Positions 1 through 7,011 of a stretch of DNA of 16,951 bases are shown one piece after another. The stretch comes from Gammaproteobacteria bacterium. Lineage in GTDB: Bacteria > Pseudomonadota > Gammaproteobacteria > Acidithiobacillales > Acidithiobacillaceae. The notes beneath the pieces are model-generated. The model saw nothing but the letters and a program-made list of their open reading frames with translations. It was not told the DNA's origin and ran no database searches. A program made the position numbers and the translations under genes. The stretch covers positions 1-16,951 of the forward strand of contig JAMCRJ010000082.1 in the NCBI GenBank assembly GCA_023381645.1, read 5' to 3'. Numbering within the stretch: position 1 is the first letter of the stretch; the number at the start of each line of letters is the position of its first letter.

Positions 1-1
1 C

Positions 2-553
2 TTTTCTTCTCTCAAAAATCATCTGCTCATTGCCATGCCCGCGCTGCACGACGGCGTTTTCGACCGTACTGTGATTGTGGTCTGCGAACACAATGCCGAA
101 GGCGCCATGGGCGTGGTTGTCAACCGGCTGGTGGACATCAATATGTCCGACGCCCTGCGTGCGGTGGACATCCAGCCCTCTGAAGAAATGATCCATCGCC
201 CGGTGTACTGGGGCGGCCCGATCCAGCCGCAGCATGGATTTATTCTGCATTCGCCGCGGGGCAAATGGCTTTCCAGTCTGGAGGTCAATGACGATCTGGC
301 GCTGACCAGTTCACCGGATATTCTGCAGGCCATTGCCCAGCACGAAGAGCCGCAGCGTTACCTCCTGGCCCTGGGTTATGCCGGCTGGGGCGCGCAGCAA
401 CTGGAAGCGGAGTTGCAGGAAAACGCATGGTTACACGGCCCCCTCGACATGGCGGTGATTTTCGAACTGCCCGCTGGGGAGCGCTGGCAGGCCGCGGCCC
501 GTTTGCTGGGGGTGGATATGCGCCTGCTCAGTGGTGCTGCGGGTCATGCCTGA
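2..553 (+). CDS. yqgE: YqgE/AlgH family protein, 5' end cut by window edge
   Basis: This is a conserved proteobacterial protein of the UPF0301 (YqgE/AlgH) family, whose biochemical role is not settled. The frame is open from base 2 and reads SLKNHLLIAMPALHD, the usual family N-terminus, so the ATG at 35 is an internal methionine and the true start lies just outside the window. Family hallmarks follow: CEHNAEGAMGVVVNRL near the N-terminus, then VYWGGPIQPQHGFILH, and later LGYAGWGAQQLEAEL. About 183 codons are visible against a usual length near 185-190, so only a few residues are missing. The 3' end overlaps the start of ruvX by 8 bases. The gene heads the yqgE-ruvX-pyrR-pyrB-pyrC' order also known from Pseudomonas, which suggests co-transcription. 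Any promoter or pyr leader is outside the window. Confidence 0.93.
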   Translation, partial: FSSLKNHLLIAMPALHDGVFDRTVIVVCEHNAEGAMGVVVNRLVDINMSDALRAVDIQPSEEMIHRPVYWGGPIQPQHGFILHSPRGKWLSSLEVNDDLALTSSPDILQAIAQHEEPQRYLLALGYAGWGAQQLEAELQENAWLHGPLDMAVIFELPAGERWQAAARLLGVDMRLLSGAAGHA

Positions 554-977
554 GCGCAGCGGGCCTCTGCTCGGGATAGACTTCGGGGAGCGCCGGATCG
601 GGATTGCGGTTCTGGGGGAGTCGGGCCTGGCGCCGCAGGGGGTCGTTACCCTGCGCAATGGCGAGGGAGGACCGGACTGGGAGGGCTTCGCCCGTATTCT
701 CAAAGAATGGCAGCCCCGCGCCCTGGTCCTGGGTCTGCCCCTGCGCATGGATGGCAGTGAGGGGTTCATGGTTGGCCGGGTGCGCAACTTTGCGGAAAGT
801 TTGCAGCGCCGTTTCCCCTTGCCCATCCATTGGGTGGATGAACGGCTGAGCAGCCATGCCGCTGATCTGGTCCTGAAGGAGCGCGAGTTTTCCCACAAGA
901 AGCGCGGCCGCCTGCTGGATCAGGCCGCGGCCTGCGAAATTTTGTGGACCTTTCATGATACGGGAGGCGACGCATGA
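546..977 (+). CDS. ruvX: RuvX/YqgF family RNase H-like nuclease
   Basis: This is a YqgF-family protein with an RNase H-like fold, described in other bacteria as a Holliday junction resolvase-like nuclease and as involved in 16S rRNA 5' end processing. From the ATG at 546 the product has 143 residues, normal for the family. The first beta strand carries the catalytic motif GIDFGERRIGIAV (Asp12). VLGLPLRMDG follows in the middle, then VDERLSSHAA with a conserved Glu, and LLDQAAACEIL near the end with the last conserved Asp. A GTG at 531 would add five residues, but ATG 546 places Met just before the conserved core, so I prefer it. There is no clear Shine-Dalgarno sequence, and the start lies inside the end of yqgE, which suggests translational coupling. 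The stop overlaps the pyrR start (ATGA at 974-977). Confidence 0.93.
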   Translation: MPERSGPLLGIDFGERRIGIAVLGESGLAPQGVVTLRNGEGGPDWEGFARILKEWQPRALVLGLPLRMDGSEGFMVGRVRNFAESLQRRFPLPIHWVDERLSSHAADLVLKEREFSHKKRGRLLDQAAACEILWTFHDTGGDA

Positions 978-1480
978 CGACCGACTGGGATGTGACCGCC
1001 CTGCTGGAGGGCATGGCGCGTGACCTGCGTCCCCTCATTCATCCAGAGCGGGTAGCGATGATTGGCATTTTTACCGGCGGCGTCTGGCTGGCACGTGCCC
1101 TTCACGCTGCGCTTGGTTTGCAGCAGCCGCTGGGGCGGGTGGACATCTCTTTTTATCGCGACGACTTCAGCCAGATCGGCCTGCACCCGCAGGTGCGCGC
1201 CTCGGATATTCCCTTTGATGTGGATGGCCGCGATATCATTCTGGTGGATGATGTCCTCTATACCGGACGCACCGTGCGCGCCGCCATGAATGAAATCTTC
1301 GACTACGGGCGTCCGGCCCGCATCCTTCTGGCAGTGCTGGTGGACCGCGGCGGGCACGAGCTGCCGGTGGCGGCCGATGTGGCGGCGTTGCGTCTGATCC
1401 CGACCGCGGGTGAACACATCAAGTTGCGCGGTCCCGATCCGCTGCGTCTGGAACTGGAGCAGCGGGAGGCGCAACCATGA
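974..1480 (+). CDS. pyrR: PyrR bifunctional pyr regulator / uracil phosphoribosyltransferase family
   Basis: PyrR proteins have a phosphoribosyltransferase type I fold. They act as uracil phosphoribosyltransferases (uracil plus PRPP to UMP) and, in Gram-positive bacteria, as RNA-binding attenuators of pyr operons. The 168-residue product shows the PRPP-binding motif [10 protein letters not shown] at residues 91-100, the segment DISFYRDDF near 57-65, and [11 protein letters not shown] near 122-132, all typical of PyrR. The start is supported by GGGAGG at 962-967, six bases upstream. The gene overlaps ruvX by four bases and pyrB by four bases, so all three are probably translated from one message. 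Whether it binds a pyr leader here cannot be judged, because any leader would lie upstream of the window. Confidence 0.95.
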   Translation: MTTDWDVTALLEGMARDLRPLIHPERVAMIGIFTGGVWLARALHAALGLQQPLGRVDISFYRDDFSQIGLHPQVRASDIPFDVDGRDIILVDDVLYTGRTVRAAMNEIFDYGRPARILLAVLVDRGGHELPVAADVAALRLIPTAGEHIKLRGPDPLRLELEQREAQP

Positions 1481-2460
1481 GTGCTACCCTGCGTTTTGGT
1501 GAGGGCAACCTGCAGTACGATGCGCAGGGCCGCTTGCGGCATCTGCTCAGTACCGAAGGTCTCCGGGAACGGGAATTACTGCAGATTCTCGATACGGCAG
1601 AATCCTTCCTCAGTATTGCGAACCGTAGCGTCAAAAAGACCCCCACCCTGCGCGGTCGCACCATCGCCAACCTTTTTTTTGAGAACAGCACCCGGACCCG
1701 CAGCACTTTTGAACTGGCTGCCAAGCGCCTCTCGGCGGACGTGCTGAATATCGCCGTCAACTCCAGCAGCGCCAGCAAGGGCGAGTCCCTCACCGATATG
1801 GTTGATAATCTCATGGCCATGCAGGTGGATGGCTTCGTCATCCGCCACCCGGAGGCGGGTGCGGCCCATCTGGTGGCTCGTCATCTCGGTGACTCGGCGC
1901 TGGTGGTGAATGCCGGTGACGGTCAGCACGCGCATCCGACCCAGGCTTTGCTGGACGTGTTCACGATCCGCCGTCTGGGAGGTCCGATCGAGGACCGTGT
2001 GGTAGCCATTGTCGGGGATGTGTTCCATTCGCGGGTGGCGCGTTCGCAGATACATGCCCTGTCCATCCTCGGCTGCCCGGAAATCCGCGTCATCGGCCCG
2101 CGCACTCTGGTGCCCGAAGAACTTTCGGCGCTGGGGGTGCATGTCCACCACGATCTGCAGGCCGGTTTGCGCGGAGTGGATGTGATTTGCGCCCTGCGCC
2201 TGCAACGGGAGCGCATGGAGTCGCACCGGCTTCCCAGTCTGGATGAGTTTCACCGCCGGTTCGGGCTGACGCCGGAACGCTTGCAGTGGGCGGAGCCCGG
2301 CGCGCTGGTGCTGCATCCGGGCCCTATGAATCGGGGGGTGGAAATTGCCTCGGAAGTGGCCGACGGGGCCCAGGCAGTGATTCTCCAACAGGTAGCCCAT
2401 GGTCTGGCGGTACGGATGGCGGTGCTCGCCATCCTCGCCGGCGCGGCGGGCGGAGCGTGA
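1477..2460 (+). CDS. pyrB: Aspartate carbamoyltransferase catalytic chain
   Basis: PyrB joins carbamoyl phosphate and L-aspartate to give N-carbamoyl-aspartate, the first committed step of pyrimidine synthesis, in the cytoplasm. The 327-residue product has the carbamoyl-phosphate motif STRTR at 71-75, the mobile-loop lysine in SASKGES (Lys101), HPTQALLD at 153-160, the aspartate-domain segment [12 protein letters not shown] at 179-190, LRLQRERM at 240-247 and [10 protein letters not shown] at 280-289. All active-site elements look intact. An N-terminal stretch of about 25 residues before the core resembles the extension of pseudomonad PyrB, which takes part in nucleotide regulation there. The ribosome-binding site is GGGAGG at 1464-1469. 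No pyrI gene is present; the next gene encodes a PyrC'-like partner, as in class A ATCases. Confidence 0.97.
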   Translation: MSATLRFGEGNLQYDAQGRLRHLLSTEGLRERELLQILDTAESFLSIANRSVKKTPTLRGRTIANLFFENSTRTRSTFELAAKRLSADVLNIAVNSSSASKGESLTDMVDNLMAMQVDGFVIRHPEAGAAHLVARHLGDSALVVNAGDGQHAHPTQALLDVFTIRRLGGPIEDRVVAIVGDVFHSRVARSQIHALSILGCPEIRVIGPRTLVPEELSALGVHVHHDLQAGLRGVDVICALRLQRERMESHRLPSLDEFHRRFGLTPERLQWAEPGALVLHPGPMNRGVEIASEVADGAQAVILQQVAHGLAVRMAVLAILAGAAGGA

Positions 2461-2465
2461 GGGCC

Positions 2466-3749
2466 ATGCACAGAATCATCCGCAATATTCGGGTCATGGA
2501 CCCCGGCGACGGCTTTGACGCGGTCACCGATCTGGCCATTGCAGAGGGCCGAATTGTCGCGCGGGGGCCGCTGCCTGCGGGCTTCCGGGCCGAAGAAGTG
2601 CTGGATGGTACGGGCCTGATCGCCTGCCCCGGATTTGTCGAGACTTCTTTTCAGGGACATACGCCTGGTCATGGCCGGGATGGCGACCTGGCCAGCGAAT
2701 TGCGTGCGGCGGTGGCGGGAGGCGTGACGCAGGTTTTACTGCGCCCGGATACCCTGCCTGTCGCGGATACGCCTGCCGTTTTGCAGGAACAGCGTGCGGT
2801 GGCAGAGCACCTGGCCTTGGCCAGGGTACATCTGGCCGGCGCCCTTACTACCCTGCTTCAGGGCGTGGCGCTGACGGAGATGGCGGGCTTGGTGGAATCG
2901 GGCGCCGTCGTCTTCAGCCAGGCGAAGAAGCCTGTAGCCAGTGCGGCTTTGTTGCGGCTGGCGCTGAGTTACGCGGCGGATTTGGGTCGGCCCGTTTTGC
3001 TCCACGGCGAAGAACCGGAACTGGCGGATCATGGCGTGATGCACGAAGGCGGCCTGAGCATCCGCCTGGGCCTGATTGGACGCCCGGCGGCGGCGGAGCA
3101 AATCGGCGTCCAGCGGGATATCGCCATTGCGGCACTCAGTGGCTGCCCCATTCATTTTCCGCAGCTCAGTACGGCGGCGGCGGTTGCCGAAGTGACTGCC
3201 GCCCGGCAACGGGGCGAGCCGGTGACCTGCGGGGTGAGTATCCACCACCTGCTGCTCACCGAACAGGACGTCGGATTTTTCAACCTGCATGCCAAGATCC
3301 TGCCGCCTCTGCGCCCTGCCGCGGATCGTGATGCCTTGCGCCACGCCCTGGCTGCGGGCGCGATAACCGCCCTCAGTAGTGATCACTGTCCCTGGGGGGT
3401 GGACCGCGAAGGCATGACCTTTATCCTGGCGCCATTCGGCATCGCTGCGGTGGAATGGCTCCTGCCCCTGTCGCTGCGACTGGTAGATGAAGGAGTGGTG
3501 AACTTGATGACAATCCTGCGCCTGCTCAGTATCGGACCAGCCCAGGCTCTTGGTTTGACTCCGCCGTCCCTGGCGGTCGGTGCCCCCGCCGACCTCTGTA
3601 TTTTCGACCCGGAGTCCCGTTTCACGGTGGAGCCCGCGCAGGGATGGAGCCGAGGCCGGAATCTTCCGTATGGGCAATGGGAGTTGCGCGGGCAGGTGCG
3701 CTACACCTTGGTGGCGGGGCGGGTGATTTTTCGCAGCGGAAAAAACTAG
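2466..3749 (+). CDS. pyrC': Non-catalytic dihydroorotase homologue (PyrC'-type ATCase subunit)
   Basis: The 427-residue product has the overall sequence of a class I dihydroorotase: PGF at 55-57, LLHGEE at 178-183, SIHHLLLTEQDV at 258-269, SSDHCP at 304-309 and a C-terminal VGAPADLCIFDP stretch. The metal-binding HxH that normally follows PGFVD is replaced (Ser61 and Gln63), the substrate-binding Arg position two residues later is His65, and the histidine of the usual HVST motif is Gln233. His180 and Asp306 remain. Catalysis is therefore unlikely. In Pseudomonas an equivalent inactive PyrC' forms a dodecameric complex with PyrB, and the adjacency here suggests the same role. A true PyrC should be encoded elsewhere. 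I chose ATG 2466 because GAGGG lies just upstream and homology begins there; the frame is open back into pyrB from 2286. Confidence 0.93.
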   Translation: MHRIIRNIRVMDPGDGFDAVTDLAIAEGRIVARGPLPAGFRAEEVLDGTGLIACPGFVETSFQGHTPGHGRDGDLASELRAAVAGGVTQVLLRPDTLPVADTPAVLQEQRAVAEHLALARVHLAGALTTLLQGVALTEMAGLVESGAVVFSQAKKPVASAALLRLALSYAADLGRPVLLHGEEPELADHGVMHEGGLSIRLGLIGRPAAAEQIGVQRDIAIAALSGCPIHFPQLSTAAAVAEVTAARQRGEPVTCGVSIHHLLLTEQDVGFFNLHAKILPPLRPAADRDALRHALAAGAITALSSDHCPWGVDREGMTFILAPFGIAAVEWLLPLSLRLVDEGVVNLMTILRLLSIGPAQALGLTPPSLAVGAPADLCIFDPESRFTVEPAQGWSRGRNLPYGQWELRGQVRYTLVAGRVIFRSGKN

Positions 3750-3764
3750 GGAGTTTTTCCGGCG

Positions 3765-3781
3765 CCGGTTTGCTAAACCGG
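3765..3781. terminator. Short perfect hairpin between convergent genes
   Basis: CCGGTTT (3765-3771) and AAACCGG (3775-3781) form a perfect 7-bp stem with a 3-base loop. It lies 16 bases after the pyrC' stop and overlaps the last codons of the convergent GGDEF/EAL gene. Just upstream, an A-run at 3740-3745 and a T-run at 3754-3758 can pair as a second, alternative stem. No classic U-tract follows the hairpin on either strand, so a role as bidirectional terminator is only a guess from position. Only 23 bases separate the two stop codons. Confidence 0.35.
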
Positions 3782-6397
3782 GGCGGAAGATTGGCCATTG
3801 CCTGATGATCGACGTGTCTTTGCTTTCCGGAAAGCTTCCAGCAAGCCATTCTCGAATGCCTTTTGCACCAGCCGAACTTGCTCCCAGCCTTCCGCGACCG
3901 GAGCCTTTAACAAAGATGCGATAGCGCCATGGACCTCCCGATGAAGCCCAAACAAGGGAGAGCCTTCAGCAAGACCCAGGCGCTGCATATGGTTATGCAT
4001 GTCGCAACGGGCGGCATCCGCCAACTCATCGCTATTGATCAGGCTCGGATTGCTGAGGATCATTTTTTTCAATGTTCCCTGGTCGCAGATCTGTTTGGCA
4101 TAAAGTCCAAACAGGCTGGTCGGACGCTGTCGATGACAGGACGGATGCCGGGCCAGAAATTCCCGTAACTCCGCCATGGGCATGGGCCTGGCGATACCAT
4201 AGCCTTGCAGCAATTGAATATCCATGACCGAGACGGCATCCGCAATGTCATCTGTTTCGACTCCCTCCACCACCAGATCCACTCCCAGGCCGATGGCCAA
4301 ATCCCCAACCGAAGCAAGAAAATACAAATCCTGGGGCCGATCCTCCAGGGAACGGATAAATCGCTGATCCAGCTTGATCTCATCAATGGGCAAGTCCTTG
4401 AGGCGCAGCAGTGAGGAATACGCACTGCCCACATCATCCAGAGCGAGACGAACGCCCAGTTCTTTGACGTCGTGCAGAACGGACAACGCGGTGTTGTGCT
4501 CCAGGAAATTGCTGCCCTCCAGGATCTCCAGCGTGATCCGGGAAGGCGCGATGCTGCTGGCCCCAATAACGCCTGCCATGCATGGAACGAAGTGGTCATC
4601 GAAGGACTCCGGGGCTACGTTAACGGACACCCAGAGCGAGCATCCCAGGGCATCCAGCTCGGCCAGATCTGCCAGCGCCTGGGTAAGCACCATCCTGCTG
4701 AGATAGGTGGTGTCCTCGGCAGTGATCAAAGGCAGAAACTCCGCCGGATAGAGTATCTGCCCGTCCTTGTCCCACAGCCGCGCCAAAGCCTCCATACCCA
4801 CGATCTTGTGGGAGCGATTGTCGAGTATGGGCTGGTAATGGACCAGCAACCCACCTTCCCGCAACCGTGTCCGGATGACGTTCTGCCGCACTGGCACCGA
4901 TTCTCCGAAGAGGGTCCAGAAATGCACGCGATCCGCCTTGTGGTTTTTGCTCTCGTAGAGTGCTTGATCGGCATAGCGGAGCAGCGCATCGGGATTGTGG
5001 GAATCGCCGAAAGGATAGAGGCATATGCCGGCGCTGAGATCGATCTCTGCCCTGCTCCTGTCGGGGAGCTCGATGGGTTGCCGGACCATTTCCCCGACCT
5101 TCCTCATGGCGACTTCGATCTCCTCCAGGGAGGTGCAGTTCTCCAGGAGCAGAACGAACTCGTCGCCACCCAGGCGGGCCACGAAGTCCGTGCCGCGCAA
5201 TCCTTTCCGTAAACGCTGGCCGATGGTCCGCAACACCATATCCCCGGCTTCGTGGCCACAGGTGTCGTTGACTGGTTTGAAGCCGTCGAGATCTATCATG
5301 ACGACGCTCAAAAGGTGTTCATGACGATCCGCGCGGGCCATGGCTTTGCCCAGTTCTGTATCCAGAGCGCGGCGATTGGGCAGGCCGGTGAGTGTGTCGG
5401 AAAGCGATAACTGTGTGAGTTCATCCATCAGCCGATGGCGCTCCGTCACATCCACATGAGTCCAGAGGATACGTTGCACACCATCCGATCCGTCCAGCCG
5501 CTGGCCTGAAATATCCGTGAAAACCATTTGTCCATCCAGGCGGCGGTAGGGCACATCCCTGCGTGTTCCGTAGCCTTCGCTGAGAACCTCCATGGCCAAC
5601 TGGCCAACCTGCTCACAGACTTCCTCGTGGTGAATGATCCCCCATACGGGATGTCCGATCAGATCATCCGCGGAAGATGCACCGAGGATTGTCAGCATCC
5701 GCGTGTTGACTCGCTCGACAATCCGTTCCGGGAAACGCACGACGCTGATGCCGGATGCCTGATCGTTCAGCAGCACTTCGTTGAAGGCGTTTAATTCTCG
5801 CTCCTTTCGCCGGATGTCCAAACGATCCAGGCCATAACTGACGTTTTTGGCCAGATCCGTCATTATTCTCCGGAGGTCGGCATCGAAGGCGTTTTTCTTG
5901 CCGTGATAGACCATCAAGATGGCCCACAGTGTGTTGCCCCGATAAATGGGCAGCGATGCGCTTGCCCCGAACCCAAAGGCTTTGGCGCGTTGCGCCCAGA
6001 GGTTCATGCGGACATTTTTGGGGAACGAAGCATTGTAAACCGGTTTTTGATCGCGCCAGGACTGGCCTGCGGCGCCTTGTCCCTCGGGAATTTCCGCGGA
6101 TGTGGATATGCGGATACCTTCCAGGTAGCGTACCGCCCCGGCGGCGGCGAGGTTTTGGAAGATGCCGTTACTATCGGGCCGGCCAATCCACGCCAGCCGC
6201 AGATGGGCGTGCCGGACGGCCAATTCGCAGAGGGATCGCAGCAGGTCCGTTTCGTTTTCCGTATAGGCGATGACTTCATTGGCGCCGGAAAGAAGCACGC
6301 CAAAATCGGTGATCCGTTGCAGGCGCCGGACACTGTTCTGCAGGGGGGCCTCCGTTGCCGCCCGGCGGGAGGGGTGCCATGAAGGATATCCCTTCAT
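3773..6397 (-). CDS. GAF-PAS-GGDEF-EAL cyclic di-GMP synthase/phosphodiesterase with C-terminal extension
   Basis: This 874-residue cytoplasmic protein has no predicted membrane segment. A GAF-like sensor spans about 40-195, a PAS-like domain about 205-325 (ending in WTHVDVTERHRLMDEL), a GGDEF domain about 328-495 and an EAL domain about 500-750. The diguanylate cyclase signature GGDEF is intact at 410-414, with an inhibitory I-site RGTD (401-404) five residues before it. The EAL domain keeps EAL (536-538), DD (654-655), Lys675 and EGVET (711-715), while the loop usually written DDFGTGYSS reads DDVGSAYSS. Both activities are therefore possible. About 120 residues follow the EAL domain, with Cys798, His819 and His823, resembling a CZB-type zinc site but not securely. 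The start overlaps the stop of the HU-like gene (ATGA, 6394-6397). The signal sensed is unknown. Confidence 0.95.
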   Translation of the reverse strand: MKGYPSWHPSRRAATEAPLQNSVRRLQRITDFGVLLSGANEVIAYTENETDLLRSLCELAVRHAHLRLAWIGRPDSNGIFQNLAAAGAVRYLEGIRISTSAEIPEGQGAAGQSWRDQKPVYNASFPKNVRMNLWAQRAKAFGFGASASLPIYRGNTLWAILMVYHGKKNAFDADLRRIMTDLAKNVSYGLDRLDIRRKERELNAFNEVLLNDQASGISVVRFPERIVERVNTRMLTILGASSADDLIGHPVWGIIHHEEVCEQVGQLAMEVLSEGYGTRRDVPYRRLDGQMVFTDISGQRLDGSDGVQRILWTHVDVTERHRLMDELTQLSLSDTLTGLPNRRALDTELGKAMARADRHEHLLSVVMIDLDGFKPVNDTCGHEAGDMVLRTIGQRLRKGLRGTDFVARLGGDEFVLLLENCTSLEEIEVAMRKVGEMVRQPIELPDRSRAEIDLSAGICLYPFGDSHNPDALLRYADQALYESKNHKADRVHFWTLFGESVPVRQNVIRTRLREGGLLVHYQPILDNRSHKIVGMEALARLWDKDGQILYPAEFLPLITAEDTTYLSRMVLTQALADLAELDALGCSLWVSVNVAPESFDDHFVPCMAGVIGASSIAPSRITLEILEGSNFLEHNTALSVLHDVKELGVRLALDDVGSAYSSLLRLKDLPIDEIKLDQRFIRSLEDRPQDLYFLASVGDLAIGLGVDLVVEGVETDDIADAVSVMDIQLLQGYGIARPMPMAELREFLARHPSCHRQRPTSLFGLYAKQICDQGTLKKMILSNPSLINSDELADAARCDMHNHMQRLGLAEGSPLFGLHREVHGAIASLLKAPVAEGWEQVRLVQKAFENGLLEAFRKAKTRRSSGNGQSSAPV

Positions 6398-6675
6398 TGA
6401 GGCTGAGGGACCTTTCTTTGGAGGCCTCCGGCCGCCTTGAAATGGATGCCGCGCTGGGCGGATATCCGGATCCTTTCACCGCTAGCGGGATTGTGTCCGG
6501 GGCGGGCAGCCTGTTCTTTCAGGGAGAAGGTACCAAACCCCGGAAGGTTCAGGAACTCGCCATCGATCACCGCCTGAGCCAGTGCGGTGACAACGGTGTC
6601 CACGGCCTCAGGGGCGTTCTTCTTGCGGATGCCATGTGTACCTGTTACAGCGGCCACAAATTCGGTTTTTGTCAT
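6394..6675 (-). CDS. HU-family (HU/IHF-like) DNA-binding protein
   Basis: The 93-residue product belongs to the HU/IHF family of small dimeric proteins that bend DNA. The N-terminal helices read TKTEFVAAV and APEAVDTVVTAL. The beta-arm region has NLPGFGTF (43-50) followed by RPGHNPASGERIRI, in which Pro63 matches the proline that intercalates between base pairs. The final part (GIHFKAAGGLQRKVPQPQ) is more divergent than in housekeeping HU, and the protein is basic. It is probably a paralogue rather than the main HU. An excellent ribosome-binding site (AGAGGAA) lies a few bases upstream. The stop overlaps the start of the c-di-GMP gene by four bases, which points to one message and coupled translation. 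I cannot assign it to HU-alpha, HU-beta or IHF by name. Confidence 0.9.
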   Translation of the reverse strand: MTKTEFVAAVTGTHGIRKKNAPEAVDTVVTALAQAVIDGEFLNLPGFGTFSLKEQAARPGHNPASGERIRISAQRGIHFKAAGGLQRKVPQPQ

Positions 6676-6768
6676 GATTTCCTCTTTGGATTACGGCTAG
6701 GGCCGGCAGGAAAAGGCACCCCTGCGGAGAGGCCATCCGGTTTGAGGCCGATGATTTCTTTGTTGGGG

Positions 6769-6797
6769 ATGTTATTTGGGCCATGAGGGTACGTCAA
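6769..6797 (-). promoter_or_regulatory. Sigma70-like promoter for the HU / c-di-GMP gene pair
   Basis: On the minus strand, TTGACG (6792-6797) is followed after exactly 17 bases by TAACAT (6769-6774), matching the -35 and -10 consensus in 5 of 6 and 4 of 6 bases. Transcription would start near 6762, leaving a leader of roughly 87 bases before the HU-like ATG at 6675. This is a pattern match only. Confidence 0.5.
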
Positions 6798-6972
6798 TGC
6801 CGGAAGTCCCCGACCATGAGTAAACTTTATTGCCTGCGCACAACACGCGTTTGGGAAAACGCAGTCAAGCTACCGACAGGAGGATGGGTGTTTGTAAAGT
6901 GGCCATTCGCGCGGCCCACAAAAACCCGGAGGACCTTTGGTGCTGAAGGATTGCACAAAGAGCTGCAGGACG

Positions 6973-6994
6973 AAGGCCGCCCAAAGGCGGCCTT
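6973..6994 (-). terminator. Strong GC-rich hairpin after the outer-membrane gene
   Basis: AAGGCCGCC (6973-6981) and GGCGGCCTT (6986-6994) form a perfect 9-bp stem with a 4-base loop, 17 bases downstream of the minus-strand stop at 7012. The position and stability fit a transcription terminator for that gene. The usual U-tract is missing: the bases that follow on the minus strand are CGTCCTGC. It could instead stabilise the 3' end of the message. Confidence 0.55.
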
Positions 6995-7011
6995 GGCAGA
7001 GTTGGTGAGCG

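Larger units (their letters stand above)
6676..7011. other. 336-base gene-free stretch between HU-like and outer-membrane genes
   Basis: I see no convincing gene here on either strand. The region holds the putative promoter of the HU-like gene (6769-6797), a small hairpin GCGTTT / AAACGC (6847-6862) and a strong 9-bp hairpin at 6973-6994 downstream of the outer-membrane gene. Short open frames exist but have no family features. The stretch is long enough to hold a small RNA, though I find no promoter-terminator pair to support one. Confidence 0.6.

Noticed and set aside
35..37. ATG at 35 as the start of yqgE
   Set aside because: The frame is open to the window edge and the residues before it (SLKNHLLIA) match the family N-terminus, so the real start lies outside the window.
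2286..2465. Longer N-terminus for the dihydroorotase homologue
   Set aside because: These 60 codons lie inside pyrB in another frame and look unlike dihydroorotase; a ribosome-binding site and the family start are at 2466.
4472..5212. Plus-strand open frame opposite the GGDEF/EAL gene
   Set aside because: It is antisense to the conserved GGDEF and EAL domains and has no features of its own.
6884..6946. 20-residue peptide after an AGGAGG sequence in the HU/outer-membrane gap
   Set aside because: AGGAGG abuts the ATG with no spacing, so it cannot serve as a normal ribosome-binding site, and the peptide is too short to judge.
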